From assembly GCF_000381025.1 (NCBI RefSeq), contig NZ_KB905822.1, positions 1 to 64,000 on the forward strand: 64,000 nucleotides of DNA, in the 5' to 3' direction. A model generated the notes under the pieces. It was not told where the DNA came from. It saw only the letters and a list, made by a program, of their open reading frames with translations, and did not search any database. This DNA is from Streptomyces sulphureus DSM 40104 (GTDB lineage Bacteria > Actinomycetota > Actinomycetes > Streptomycetales > Streptomycetaceae). Position 1 is the stretch's first letter. Each line of letters opens with the position of its first letter. This document shows, one piece after another, positions 31,460 to 39,528 of this stretch. The position numbers and the translations under genes are program-made.

Positions 31460-32362
31460 GTGATCACCCCCGCCCGCATACTCCCTCGCGGTGGCCGGAC
31501 GGCCGCCCTCCTGGCAGCAGCCGTTGCCCTGCTTGCCGCCTGCTCCACCTCCGACCCCGACCAGAACACCACCACCGCCGCAGACCCCGGCACCGGTCAC
31601 CTGCACGGGCTCGGCGTCGACCCGTCGGACAACACCGTCTACGCCGCCGGCCACCACGGCGTCTTCCGCCTCAGCGACGGGAAGGCGGCCCGCGTGGCCG
31701 GCCGCTACCAGGACACCATGGGCTTCACCGTCACCGGCCCGTCCACCTTCCTGGCCAGCGGCCACCCCTCCCCGACCGACCCGGATGCCCGATCACCGCA
31801 CCTGGGCCTGATCCGCAGCACGGACGCCGGCCGCACCTGGAACACCCTCTCCGCCGAGGGCGAAGCAGACTTCCACGCCCTCGAACAGGCCGGCAGCACG
31901 CTGTACGGGTTCGACAGCCAGAGCGGGAAGCTGTGGGCCAGCACCGACGGCGGCCGCACCTGGGACCAGCGCGCCGCGCTGCCCCTGCTCGACCTCGCCG
32001 CCCACGCCCAGAACCCTGACACCGTCTGGGCGGCCACCGGAAAGGGACTTGAGCGCAGCACGGACGCAGGGCGCACCTTCCGGGCTGTCCCCGCAGCCTT
32101 GGGCCTGGTTGCCGTCGACGAGCCGGAGCCCGGACTCCTCATCGCGCTGGCCGCGGACGGCCGCTTCGTCAACAGCCGCGACGGCCGGACGTGGACGGAG
32201 AACGGCCGCCTGCCCGAAGGAGGGGAGCCCACCGTGCTCGCCGCGGTGACCGCGCAGCGGCTGCTGGCCGCCGACAGCACCGACACCGTCTACGAGTCCA
32301 CCGACGCCGGCCGCACCTGGACCGTCCTCCACCGCCCCTCCGCAGCCATCGACAACCACTAG
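31460..32362 (+). CDS. F510_1955-type beta-propeller lipoprotein
   Basis: 300 residues from GTG 31460. A lipobox LLAACST is followed by repeated BNR/Asp-box motifs: STDAGRTWNTL, STDGGRTWDQR, STDAGRTFRAV, SRDGRTWTEN and STDAGRTWTVL, indicating a sialidase-like propeller. Family members are often encoded with DUF305 and copper proteins in actinobacteria. A glycosidase role is not supported by visible catalytic residues; metal-linked cell-surface function is inferred. Confidence 0.8.
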   Translation: MITPARILPRGGRTAALLAAAVALLAACSTSDPDQNTTTAADPGTGHLHGLGVDPSDNTVYAAGHHGVFRLSDGKAARVAGRYQDTMGFTVTGPSTFLASGHPSPTDPDARSPHLGLIRSTDAGRTWNTLSAEGEADFHALEQAGSTLYGFDSQSGKLWASTDGGRTWDQRAALPLLDLAAHAQNPDTVWAATGKGLERSTDAGRTFRAVPAALGLVAVDEPEPGLLIALAADGRFVNSRDGRTWTENGRLPEGGEPTVLAAVTAQRLLAADSTDTVYESTDAGRTWTVLHRPSAAIDNH

Positions 32363-32366
32363 AGGA

Positions 32367-32383
32367 ATACCCCTGGGGGGTAT
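32367..32383. promoter_or_regulatory. CsoR/CstR-type operator upstream of DUF4396 gene
   Basis: ATACCCCTGGGGGGTAT is the pseudo-palindrome bound by DUF156 (CsoR/CstR) repressors. It lies right after the stop of the propeller gene and 60 bases before the next gene, next to TATATTGTT. No csoR gene is adjacent; the only DUF156 gene in the window is at 38517. Confidence 0.75.
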
Positions 32384-32443
32384 ATTGTTCTGGGTGTGGG
32401 ATCCGGGAACGGGCCACATGGGACGGGAATGGAGATGAACGTC

Positions 32444-32956
32444 ATGGACCACACCGGCACCGCGCACGACCACGCCGCCCACCAGGCACACAACGGTCAC
32501 GGCCACGGCGGCCACGCGGCCGGGGCGTCTTGGCCGACGGCGGCGAAGGCGACGCTGCACTGCCTGACCGGCTGCGCTATCGGCGAGATCCTCGGCATGG
32601 TCATCGGCACCGCCCTGATGTGGGGCAACGTGGAGACCATGGTCCTGGCGATCGCGCTCGCGTTCGTCTTCGGCTACTCCTTCACCCTGTTCGCGGTCCG
32701 CCGGGCCGGACTGGACTGGAAGAGCGCGATCAAGGTCGCGCTGGCCGCGGACACCGTATCGATCGCGGTGATGGAACTCGTCGACAACGGCATCATCGCG
32801 GCCGTGCCGGGCGCGATGGACGCCCACCTGTCGGACGGGCTGTTCTGGTCGGCGCTCCTGGGCGGCTTCGCGGTCGCGTTCGTGATCACCACGCCTGTGA
32901 ACAAGTGGATGATCGGCCGCGGCAAGGGCCACGCCGTCGTCCACGCCTACCACTGA
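32444..32956 (+). CDS. DUF4396 membrane protein with His-rich N-terminus
   Basis: 170 residues from ATG 32444, preceded by GGAG at 9 bases; in-frame ATGs at 32429 and 32435 would add a few residues. The N-terminus is rich in His (HDHAAHQAHNGHGHGGHAA), then four hydrophobic helices with GCAIGEILGMVIGTALMW. DUF4396 proteins accompany copper resistance genes. The upstream DUF156 operator implies induction by copper or persulfide. Confidence 0.8.
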   Translation: MDHTGTAHDHAAHQAHNGHGHGGHAAGASWPTAAKATLHCLTGCAIGEILGMVIGTALMWGNVETMVLAIALAFVFGYSFTLFAVRRAGLDWKSAIKVALAADTVSIAVMELVDNGIIAAVPGAMDAHLSDGLFWSALLGGFAVAFVITTPVNKWMIGRGKGHAVVHAYH

Positions 32957-32974
32957 CTCAGCCGCTCGCCCGGC

Positions 32975-33004
32975 CGCCCGGCGCACCTCCTGGTGCGCCG
33001 GGCG
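32975..33004 (+). terminator. Terminator after DUF4396 gene
   Basis: Perfect 13-base arms CGCCCGGCGCACC/GGTGCGCCGGGCG around TCCT, 18 bases past the stop. Confidence 0.8.
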
Positions 33005-33098
33005 CGTTCGCGCCGGCGGGGGTTAGCTGGAGGTGTACCGGGGCTCGCGAGGCGGCCGACCGGAGCCGCCGGCCCGCGGTATGAAGGAGGCACCCGTG

Positions 33099-33509
33099 AT
33101 GTCCAGCACCGTCAAGGACATGCTCGCCACCTACCCGGCCGACCTCGGCGACATCGACCAGGCCAAGCTCACCGCCTGCATCGAAGCATGCATCGCCTGC
33201 GCGCAGGCGTGTACGGCGTGCGCGGACGCCTGCCTGTCGGAGGGCATGGTGGGCGACCTGACCAAGTGCATCCGTACCGACATGGACTGCGCCGACATCT
33301 GCACCGCCACCGCCTCGGTGCTCTCCCGCCACACCGGCTACGACGCCAACATCACCCGCGCGATGCTCCAGGCGTGCGCCATGGTCTGCAAGGCGTGCGG
33401 CGACGAGTGCGCATCCCACGCCGGCATGCACGAGCACTGCCGCGTCTGCGCCGAAGCCTGCCGCTCCTGCGAGAGTGCCTGCAACGAACTGATCGAGTCC
33501 CTGGGCTGA
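33099..33509 (+). CDS. Four-helix-bundle copper storage protein (Csp3-like)
   Basis: 136 residues from ATG 33099 with AAGGAGG upstream. I count 18 cysteines in CxxxC and CxxC spacings along four helices (for example ACIEACIACAQACTACADAC; CAMVCKACGDEC; CRVCAEACRSCESAC), plus His and Met residues. Csp proteins fill the bundle core with Cu(I). No signal peptide is seen, so it should be cytosolic, as in Csp3. It completes a copper group with DUF305, the propeller lipoprotein and DUF4396. Confidence 0.9.
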   Translation: MSSTVKDMLATYPADLGDIDQAKLTACIEACIACAQACTACADACLSEGMVGDLTKCIRTDMDCADICTATASVLSRHTGYDANITRAMLQACAMVCKACGDECASHAGMHEHCRVCAEACRSCESACNELIESLG

Positions 33510-33546
33510 GATCGGCTCGGTTCCGGGACGGGCAGGGTGCGGCGGT

Positions 33547-34509
33547 TCAGGCATCGAGCAGGCCGGCGAAGGTCTGTGCCGCGATCTGAGCGGCGCGCTG
33601 TTGGCTGATGACGTGGCCGGGAACCTCGGGGTGTTCTCTTGCCCAGGCGCCGGCGTTGTGATCGCTGGTGAAGAAGTTCAGCGCGTCGCAGCAGGCCGTC
33701 GCCGCCGGGCCGCCTCCAGGGCGCTGCCCGATGAACACCACCGCGCTCGCCGGCCTCCACACGGTTGCCTCGCCGGCGGTGGTGAGGGTGACCGGCTCGC
33801 CGGTCACCGGGTCCGTGGACGAGATCACCACGTCCCGGCCGAGCATCGCCGGAATGCCGAGTGCGTCGATCGCGCACATCGACCACACCTCGGCACCTGC
33901 GCTGATCTTGACCCGGTGACGGGTCGGCGCGGCAGAGAAGGGATAGGCCGCATGGATCCGGCCATGGCCGTCCAGGGTCAGGAAGTCCTCGCCGGCCAGC
34001 TCTTGAAGAATCTCACCTGCCGTCCGGCCGGCTTCCGCGGCGAGCGGCTCGAGTGCAGCAGGATCGGGCGGGCCGCCCGTGGCGGCGAAGTGCCGCAGTA
34101 CCGCCTGGTGCACCGCCCTGAGTCCTCGCTCGCCCGGTGCGCGACGCCCGCGGCCCGCCCGCCCCACCGCATCGAGCCCGTACGTCTCACAGCAGTCGGA
34201 CGCGGCCAGCCGCGGCCCGGTGAGCGCCTGACACAGCGCCGCTTCGCCGGGGACGCCCGAGACCGTGCCGTCCGCGCCCCGGTACAGGCGGCAGGACATG
34301 CTCGGCTCCACCCCTTCGGATGCGAACGGATCGACGCCGTCCACCAGGATGGTCGGCGATCCGGTCATCCCGCACTCCGCGGCCTGGGCCAGGTCATGCA
34401 CCTCGACCAGGTCCAGCTGCGCTTCCCGCCCGGCCAGTACGGCCCTGACCCGCTCGGCCGCGGGCGCCGCATTCGGGCACCCGGGAACCGTCAGTACCGT
34501 GATCCGCAT
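33547..34509 (-). CDS. merB: Organomercurial lyase MerB fused to thioredoxin-like domain
   Basis: 320 residues from ATG 34509. Residues 1-100 form a glutaredoxin/DsbA-like domain (TVPGCPNA; GSPTILVDGVDPF). Residues about 125-320 are MerB: the catalytic Cys212 and Asp215 lie in SMCAIDALGIPAML and the second Cys in the TACCDALNFF pair (273/274). The enzyme breaks the carbon-mercury bond by protonolysis, releasing Hg(II). It is divergent from merR across a merR-type operator. No merA, merT or merP is present in the window, leaving the fate of released mercury unexplained. Confidence 0.88.
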   Translation of the reverse strand: MRITVLTVPGCPNAAPAAERVRAVLAGREAQLDLVEVHDLAQAAECGMTGSPTILVDGVDPFASEGVEPSMSCRLYRGADGTVSGVPGEAALCQALTGPRLAASDCCETYGLDAVGRAGRGRRAPGERGLRAVHQAVLRHFAATGGPPDPAALEPLAAEAGRTAGEILQELAGEDFLTLDGHGRIHAAYPFSAAPTRHRVKISAGAEVWSMCAIDALGIPAMLGRDVVISSTDPVTGEPVTLTTAGEATVWRPASAVVFIGQRPGGGPAATACCDALNFFTSDHNAGAWAREHPEVPGHVISQQRAAQIAAQTFAGLLDA

Positions 34510-34559
34510 CGCTCGGCCCTTCCGCTGGTCCGATGGTTCGCCTCTACGCCTGCACGCTA

Positions 34560-34583
34560 GACCTTCCAGCGCACTGGAAGGTC
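34560..34583. promoter_or_regulatory. MerR-type operator between merB and merR
   Basis: A perfect palindrome GACCTTCCAG-CGCA-CTGGAAGGTC (10-base arms, 4-base centre) lies 50 bases upstream of merB and 19 upstream of merR. MerR proteins bind such dyads between a 19-20 base spaced -35 and -10. Confidence 0.85.
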
Positions 34584-34602
34584 AAGGGCGTAGGCTGACC
34601 AC

Positions 34603-35019
34603 GTGCGCATCAGCGATCTCGCCGCCAGGAGCGGACTGAGCACCAAGACCATCCGCTTCTACGAGCAGAGTGCTCTGCTTCCCGCGCCTCCCCGCACACC
34701 CGGCGGCTACCGCGACTACCCCGAGCAGGCGGTGGCGCGACTCGCCTTCATCCGCGACAGCCAAGGCGCCGGCCTGTCCCTGGCGGAGATCCGCTCGATC
34801 CTCGTGCTGCGCGACAGCGGCCAGGCACCATGCGCGCACGTCACCGCACTGATACATCAGCGCCTCAACGACATCGAGCGGCGCCTGACCGAGCTGGCCA
34901 AGACCAGGGACGCGCTGAACGGCCTCGCCCGACGGGCCGCCCTGACCGATCCCACCTCGTGCAGGGAAAGCGACATCTGCACGATCCTCTCCTCGGTCCG
35001 CGAGAAGCCGCGGGGTTGA
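34603..35019 (+). CDS. merR: MerR-type mercury-responsive regulator
   Basis: 138 residues from GTG 34603. The DNA-binding part is typical (SDLAARSGLSTKTIRFYEQSALLPAPPRTPGGYRDY). Metal ligands match the mercury subgroup: Cys77 (GQAPCAHV), Cys120 (PTSCRE) and Cys126 (SDICTIL), corresponding to Cys82/117/126 of classic MerR. It should sense Hg(II) and activate merB. Confidence 0.88.
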   Translation: MRISDLAARSGLSTKTIRFYEQSALLPAPPRTPGGYRDYPEQAVARLAFIRDSQGAGLSLAEIRSILVLRDSGQAPCAHVTALIHQRLNDIERRLTELAKTRDALNGLARRAALTDPTSCRESDICTILSSVREKPRG

Positions 35020-35333
35020 CGTCGGCGTCCGACGGGGCGCTGCCTGAAGGTGCCGGACTGCACCTCCAAATCCCGGATGCACGGCGGTCATAACGCGAGA
35101 CCGGCGCTGCGGCCGCGGGCATCGCGGTGGACGCAGACGGAGCGCCTCGACGACATCGGCGCACGTGCGCCGGAGAGAGGCCGGCGCGACGTCGGCCTGA
35201 CCCAGGGCCTTTGCGTCCTAGGTCGGCCTGAAGGTGGCATTGTCTCGTCGATGCCCAACCCAGTAGATCGCGAGGACCTGCGTGGTGTGCACGGGGCCCA
35301 TGAACGCGACGCGCACGCCGGTGCCGCTGGGCT
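35020..35333. other. Spacer between merR and the orphan arsR
   Basis: About 310 bases with no credible gene; the frames on both strands lack starts with ribosome sites and show no family features. No strong hairpin is visible. Possible remnant of a lost gene. Confidence 0.45.
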
Positions 35334-35696
35334 TCACTGCGTCAGCAGCGCGCCCATGGCGGCGAGCACGGACGGCTCGACGCGGTAGTACACCCAGGTG
35401 CCGCGCCGCTCGGAAGTGAGCAGCCCGGCTTCCTTGAGCTTCTTCAGGTGGTGGGAGACGGTGGGCTGAGAGACGCCGACGTCGGAGATGTCGCACACGC
35501 ACGCCTCCCCGCCCTCGTGCGAGGCCACCGCGGAGAACAGCCGCAGCCGCACCGGGTCGCCGAGGGCCTTGAACATCCGCGCCGCGGTGTCAGCTTCCGC
35601 GGCACTCATGGGGCGCTCGGTCAGCGGCCGGCAACACGGCACCACACCCTGACCATCGGCGGGCTCGAGCAGCGACAGCGCCTTGGCATTCGACAT
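35334..35696 (-). CDS. ArsR/SmtB-family repressor with CVC motif
   Basis: 120 residues from ATG 35696. The arsenite-type metal site EACVCDISD (Cys66, Cys68) precedes the recognition helix QPTVSHHLKKLKEAGLL; an extra CC pair at 21/22 is present in the N-terminal arm. No resistance gene is adjacent in its direction. The 11-base sequence TCTATGTTGAC beside its start recurs upstream of the flavoprotein/MFS operon at 43088, its likely second target. Confidence 0.88.
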   Translation of the reverse strand: MSNAKALSLLEPADGQGVVPCCRPLTERPMSAAEADTAARMFKALGDPVRLRLFSAVASHEGGEACVCDISDVGVSQPTVSHHLKKLKEAGLLTSERRGTWVYYRVEPSVLAAMGALLTQ

Positions 35697-35720
35697 GCAT
35701 CTATGTTGACACACGTCGAA
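35697..35720 (-). promoter_or_regulatory. Likely ArsR operator (self) with TCTATGTTGAC
   Basis: TCTATGTTGAC at 35700-35710 lies directly upstream of the arsR-like start and is part of TTGACACACGTCGAA, which resembles As-type ArsR sites (TTGA-N-TCAA-like dyads). The same 11-mer is at 43006-43016. Confidence 0.6.
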
Positions 35721-35830
35721 CCAGGGGGTCCCCCCCTGGCCGATTCCGCTCGGGCAAAGGACCGTTTGCGTGAGCCGCCCTCTGCGAGCCGATGACCCCA
35801 CTCGCGCGACAGCTGCCCACACCTCTTTGG

Positions 35831-35881
35831 ATACCCCCCCAGGTATCTCTGTTACGGTGGATTCAGATACCCCGGGGGGTA
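35831..35881 (+). promoter_or_regulatory. Two DUF156 (CstR) operators upstream of persulfide operon
   Basis: ATACCCCCCCAGGTAT (35831-35846) and ATACCCCGGGGGGTA (35867-35881) flank a promoter-like stretch, ending 24 bases before the GTG at 35906. They match the site in front of the divergent CstR gene (38810-38825). Confidence 0.8.
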
Positions 35882-35905
35882 AATTTGCTGTGAGGAGAGT
35901 GTGCC

Positions 35906-37273
35906 GTGTTCTTTGCCGACATCCTGGAGACGGAAGGTCTGGGCAACCGCAGCTATCTGGCCGGCGGGGCCCGGGCGGCGGTGGTCGTGGATCCGCCGCG
36001 CGACATCGACCGGGTGATCGCGGCAGCGGCCCGGCGCGGGGTCCAGATCGCGGCCATCGCGGAGACGCACGTGCACAACGACTACGTCACCGGAGGTCTG
36101 GAGCTGGCCCGGCTGACCGGTGCCCGCTACCTGGTGCCCGCCGGTGCGTCGGTGGCGTATGCCCGGGTCGCGGTGGCCGACGGCGATGTCGAGGAGATCG
36201 ACGAGGGCCTGGCGCTGCGCGCCGTGGCCACCCCTGGCCACACCCCGCACCACACCTCCTACGTGCTGGAGGAGGACGGGCGGGCGGTGGCCGCGTTCAC
36301 CGGCGGTTCGCTGCTGATCGGCAGTGTGGGGCGCCCCGATCTGGTGGAGCCGCGGCTCACCGAGCAGCTGGCCCGGGCTCAGCACGATTCCGCGCACCGG
36401 CTGGCCTCCGAGCTGGCCGACGAGGTCGCGGTGATGCCGACGCACGGGTTCGGCAGCTTCTGCTCCGCCGGCCAGAGTGGCGGCGAGCACAGCACCATCG
36501 GCACGGAGAAGGCGGCCAACCCGGCGCTCCTGAAGGACGTGGAGACGTTCGTCAAGGAGCTGCTGGCCGGCCTGGACGACGTTCCCGCCTACTACGCGCA
36601 CATGGGCCCGGCCAACGCCGCGGGCCCTGCTCCGGTGGACCTGACCGTCCCGGAGCGCGCGGACGCCGGTCAGATCGCGCGCCGTCTGGCGGCTGGGGAG
36701 TGGGTGGTGGACCTGCGCAGCCGTGTGGCGTTCTCGCAGGGGCATGTGGCGGGCTCGTTCAACTTCGAGGTCGAGGGCCAGCTGGCCACCTACCTGGCGT
36801 GGATGATGCCGTGGGGCAAGCCGGTCACCCTGCTCGCACAGAGCGCCGAGGACCTCGCCCGCGCGCAGCGTGAGCTGTCCCGGGTGGGCATCGACCGCCC
36901 CGCCGCCGCGGCCGTGGGCTCCCCGTCCGACTGGACAGCTGCACCGATTGCGTCGTTCCCGCGGGCGACGTTCGCCGACCTGGCTGCCGCGCGCGAGCGG
37001 GGCGAGGAGCCGGTGGTGCTGGACGTGCGCCGCGACGGCGAGCGCGCCGGTGGCTGGATCGAGGGCAGCGTCCACATCCCGGTCCACCAGGTCCACCAGC
37101 GCCTTGACGAGGTGCCCGCCGGGACGGTGTGGGTGCACTGCGCGGGCGGTATGCGCGCGGCGATCGCCGCCTCCGTCCTGGACGCCTCGGGCCGTGACGT
37201 CGTCGCCGTCGACGACGGCTACGCCGCAGCCGCCGACGCCGGTCTCACCCTCGTTTCGCCCGTCCAGCACTGA
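35906..37273 (+). CDS. MBL-fold persulfide dioxygenase with two rhodanese domains (CstB-like)
   Basis: 455 residues from GTG 35906 with GAGGAGAG upstream. The metallo-beta-lactamase part (1-235) has ETHVHNDYVTGG, ATPGHTPHHTSY and a late MPTHGFGSFC. The first rhodanese domain (about 250-335) lacks its catalytic Cys (LLAQSAEDL), while the second (about 350-455) keeps it in VHCAGGMRAA. CstB-type enzymes oxidise low-molecular-weight persulfides to sulfite and pass sulfane sulfur through the rhodanese. First gene of the sulfur operon behind two CstR boxes. Confidence 0.88.
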   Translation: MFFADILETEGLGNRSYLAGGARAAVVVDPPRDIDRVIAAAARRGVQIAAIAETHVHNDYVTGGLELARLTGARYLVPAGASVAYARVAVADGDVEEIDEGLALRAVATPGHTPHHTSYVLEEDGRAVAAFTGGSLLIGSVGRPDLVEPRLTEQLARAQHDSAHRLASELADEVAVMPTHGFGSFCSAGQSGGEHSTIGTEKAANPALLKDVETFVKELLAGLDDVPAYYAHMGPANAAGPAPVDLTVPERADAGQIARRLAAGEWVVDLRSRVAFSQGHVAGSFNFEVEGQLATYLAWMMPWGKPVTLLAQSAEDLARAQRELSRVGIDRPAAAAVGSPSDWTAAPIASFPRATFADLAAARERGEEPVVLDVRRDGERAGGWIEGSVHIPVHQVHQRLDEVPAGTVWVHCAGGMRAAIAASVLDASGRDVVAVDDGYAAAADAGLTLVSPVQH

Positions 37274-37338
37274 CCGCACCACCCGACCCCCGCCGGGCCA
37301 CGAGCGCCGGCCGGGTCACCGGCACCAGAGGAAGCACC

Positions 37339-37698
37339 ATGCTCTTGCCCGAATGCGGCCCGGGCCGCGTCACACCGGCACAGGCCCACCGTGCCGTCGA
37401 GGACGGCTGCGCACTGCTCGCCGACGTCCGTGAGGAGGACGAGTTCCAGGCCGGTCACGCCCCCGCGGCCATCCTTCTGCCGCTGTCGCAGCTGGCCGAA
37501 GGCACGGGCCTGCCCGGCCGGGAGGACGGCCGCGACCTGGTGCTGATCTGCCGCTCCGGGCACCGCTCCCAGCAGGCCGCCCGGCTGCTCGCCGACCGCG
37601 GTGTCACAGCGGTCGACGTCACCGGCGGCATGCGTGCCTGGGCCGCCGAGGGCCTGCCCGTGCACGACGCACACGGGGCGGCGGGCACCGTCATATGA
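37339..37698 (+). CDS. Single-domain rhodanese
   Basis: 119 residues from ATG 37339. The active-site loop ICRSGHRSQQAA carries the persulfide-forming Cys; DVREEDEFQAGHAPAAILLPLSQL is the domain start. It should shuttle sulfane sulfur. Overlaps the TauE/SafE gene by 4 bases. Confidence 0.9.
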   Translation: MLLPECGPGRVTPAQAHRAVEDGCALLADVREEDEFQAGHAPAAILLPLSQLAEGTGLPGREDGRDLVLICRSGHRSQQAARLLADRGVTAVDVTGGMRAWAAEGLPVHDAHGAAGTVI

Positions 37699-38438
37699 CC
37701 GCGCTCGTTCTCGCCCTGCTCGCCGGGGCGCTGGTCGGCCTCGCCCTGGGATCCCTCGGGGCCGGCGGCAGCATCCTGACCGTCCCCGCCCTGATCTACC
37801 TGCTCGGCTTCAGCCCGGCCGAGGCCACCACCGCCAGTCTGATCATCGTGATCGTCACCTCGCTCACCGCGCTGCTGGCCCACGCCCGGGCCAAAACGGT
37901 GCGCTGGCGGGCCGGCCTGCTGTTCGCCGCGGCCGGGCTGGGCCCCGCCGCGGCGGCCGGCCTGCTGTCCGCGCACATCCCCGCCGTCGTGCTGACCCTG
38001 GCCTTCGCCGCCCTCGCGGTCCTCGCCGGACTGCGCATGCTGCGCCGCAGGACACCGTCCGCGGGGGCTACGGCGTCGGCGCCCCGCGCAGCGGGAGCGG
38101 GGGCAGCTCTGGGGGCGGTGACCGGGTTCCTCGGGGTGGGCGGCGGGTTCCTGGCCGTCCCCGCCCTGGTGGCGGCGCTGGCGGTGCCGATGAGCGCGGC
38201 CGTCGGTACGAGCCTGCTGGTCATCATCGCCAACGCGCTGGTCGCTCTCGCGGCCCGCGCGACGACCGAGGTCAGCCTGGACTGGGCCCTGATCATGCCG
38301 TTCATCGCGACGGCGGTCCTGGGCGCCTGGGACGGCAAACGGCTGGCCGCGAAGGTCAGGCCCGCCACCTTGCAGCGGGTCTTCGGCACCCTGCTGCTGG
38401 CGGTCGCCGCGGTGATGGCGACGGGCACCCTGCTGTGA
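37695..38438 (+). CDS. TauE/SafE-type sulfite or sulfur-compound exporter
   Basis: 247 residues from ATG 37695; about eight hydrophobic helices in two halves, each with a glycine-rich GALVGLALGSLGAGGSILTVPALIYLLG or GAVTGFLGVGGGFLAVPAL signature. In cst-type operons the protein exports sulfite formed by the persulfide dioxygenase. Ends at a very strong bidirectional terminator. Confidence 0.88.
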   Translation: MTALVLALLAGALVGLALGSLGAGGSILTVPALIYLLGFSPAEATTASLIIVIVTSLTALLAHARAKTVRWRAGLLFAAAGLGPAAAAGLLSAHIPAVVLTLAFAALAVLAGLRMLRRRTPSAGATASAPRAAGAGAALGAVTGFLGVGGGFLAVPALVAALAVPMSAAVGTSLLVIIANALVALAARATTEVSLDWALIMPFIATAVLGAWDGKRLAAKVRPATLQRVFGTLLLAVAAVMATGTLL

Positions 38439-38443
38439 CACAC

Positions 38444-38502
38444 CCGTGGGGCCTGCCGCGGACACCCCGGCGAACCGGGTGCGTCCGCGGCAGGCCCCAC
38501 GG
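38444..38502. terminator. Strong bidirectional terminator between tauE/safE and cstR
   Basis: Perfect 20-base arms, CCGTGGGGCCTGCCGCGGAC and its complement, flank a 19-base loop containing its own small CCGG hairpin. It sits between convergent stops at 38438 and 38517. Confidence 0.9.
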
Positions 38503-38516
38503 AAGGCGAAAGCTTT

Positions 38517-38795
38517 TCAGGCCAGCGAGAGGAACAGTTTCTCCAGCCGGGCCCGCATCTGCGCGGAATCCCGCACCTCGGGATCCTCACTGGTCATGCA
38601 CTGCTGCAGACCCGTCGCAATGATCGAAAACCCGGCCCGGTCCAGCGCCTTGGAGACCGCCGACAACTGCGTGACCACGTCCTCGCAGTCCCGGCCCTCC
38701 TCGATCATCTTGATCACACCGGCGAGCTGACCCTGCGCCCGCCGCAGCCGGTTCAGCGCCGACTTCAGCTCCTCGGCACTCATGTCGAGTTGCAC
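38517..38795 (-). CDS. cstR: CstR-like DUF156 persulfide-sensing repressor
   Basis: 92 residues from GTG 38795, chosen because GAGGAGG sits 5 bases upstream; ATG 38783 would also work. All-helical DUF156 protein: LNRLRRAQGQLAGVIKMIEEGRDCEDVVTQLSAVSKALDRAGFSIIATGLQQC. Cys37 and Cys66 are the paired thiols; the copper His of CsoR is not evident (ATGLQQC where CsoR has a His-xxx-Cys), which favours CstR. Divergent from a rhodanese gene; boxes at 38810, 35831 and 35867, and perhaps 32367, should be its targets. Confidence 0.85.
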   Translation of the reverse strand: MQLDMSAEELKSALNRLRRAQGQLAGVIKMIEEGRDCEDVVTQLSAVSKALDRAGFSIIATGLQQCMTSEDPEVRDSAQMRARLEKLFLSLA

Positions 38796-38809
38796 ACCAA
38801 CCTCCTCAC

Positions 38810-38825
38810 ATACCCCCACGGGTAT
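38810..38825. promoter_or_regulatory. CstR operator between cstR and membrane rhodanese gene
   Basis: ATACCCCCACGGGTAT lies midway between the divergent starts at 38795 and 38865 and matches the other DUF156 boxes in the window. Confidence 0.8.
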
Positions 38826-38864
38826 CCTACCGTGGGGGAACCGCTCAGAAAGGCGAACCATTCC

Positions 38865-39437
38865 ATGACCACCTCCACCGCGATCGCCCCCGCCCAGGCC
38901 GCCGCCCGCTTCGGCGAGTTCACCGTGATCGACGTCCGCACCCCCAGCGAGTACGCAGGCGGCCACCTGCCCGGCGCCCACAACATCCCCCTGGACCGCC
39001 TCGACGAAGCCGCAGACGCCCTGAAAAAGGCCGCCCAGCGCGCCCCGCTCCTTATCGTCTGCGCCTCCGGAGCCCGCTCCGCCAAGGGCTGCGAGAAGCT
39101 GGCCGCCCAAGGCATAGCGGCCACTACCCTCGACGGCGGCACCAGCGCCTGGGTGGCCGGGGGCCAGGAGACGGAGCGCCCGGTGGGTGCCCGAGCGACC
39201 TGGCCCATGGACCGGCAGGTCCGCCTCGCCGCCGGCACCCTGGTCCTCACCGGCTTCCTGGCGGGCCTGGCCTGGACGCCCGCGCACTGGCTGTCCGGGG
39301 CCATTGGCGCCGGACTCGTCTTCTCCGGCGCGACCAACACCTGCGGCATGGCCGCAGCCCTGGCCAAGCTCCCCCACAACCGGCCGCCCAAGAGCACGGT
39401 CTCCTTCCAGGACACCCTGCTGCGCGTGGCTGCATGA
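38865..39437 (+). CDS. Rhodanese with C-terminal membrane domain (YgaP-like)
   Basis: 190 residues from ATG 38865. The rhodanese part (1-105) has IDVRTPSEYAGGHLPGAHNIPLDRL and catalytic loop VCASGARSAKG. Residues about 120-175 are the DUF2892 membrane hairpin (VRLAAGTLVLTGFLAGLAW; LSGAIGAGLVFSGATNTCGMAAAL). YgaP-type proteins handle persulfide sulfur at the membrane. Controlled by the CstR box upstream. Confidence 0.88.
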   Translation: MTTSTAIAPAQAAARFGEFTVIDVRTPSEYAGGHLPGAHNIPLDRLDEAADALKKAAQRAPLLIVCASGARSAKGCEKLAAQGIAATTLDGGTSAWVAGGQETERPVGARATWPMDRQVRLAAGTLVLTGFLAGLAWTPAHWLSGAIGAGLVFSGATNTCGMAAALAKLPHNRPPKSTVSFQDTLLRVAA

Positions 39438-39528
39438 TTCGCCCGGCCGCCGCGGGGCCTGGTTCTGGACACGGGAAGACCCGGCAGCGTGAGGGATTCG
39501 AACTGGTCCGGTGATGCCCCGCCTGTCG

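Noticed and set aside
35218..35502. A 94-codon minus-strand frame overlapping the orphan arsR
   Set aside because: It is out of frame with the clear winged-helix protein and has no independent support.
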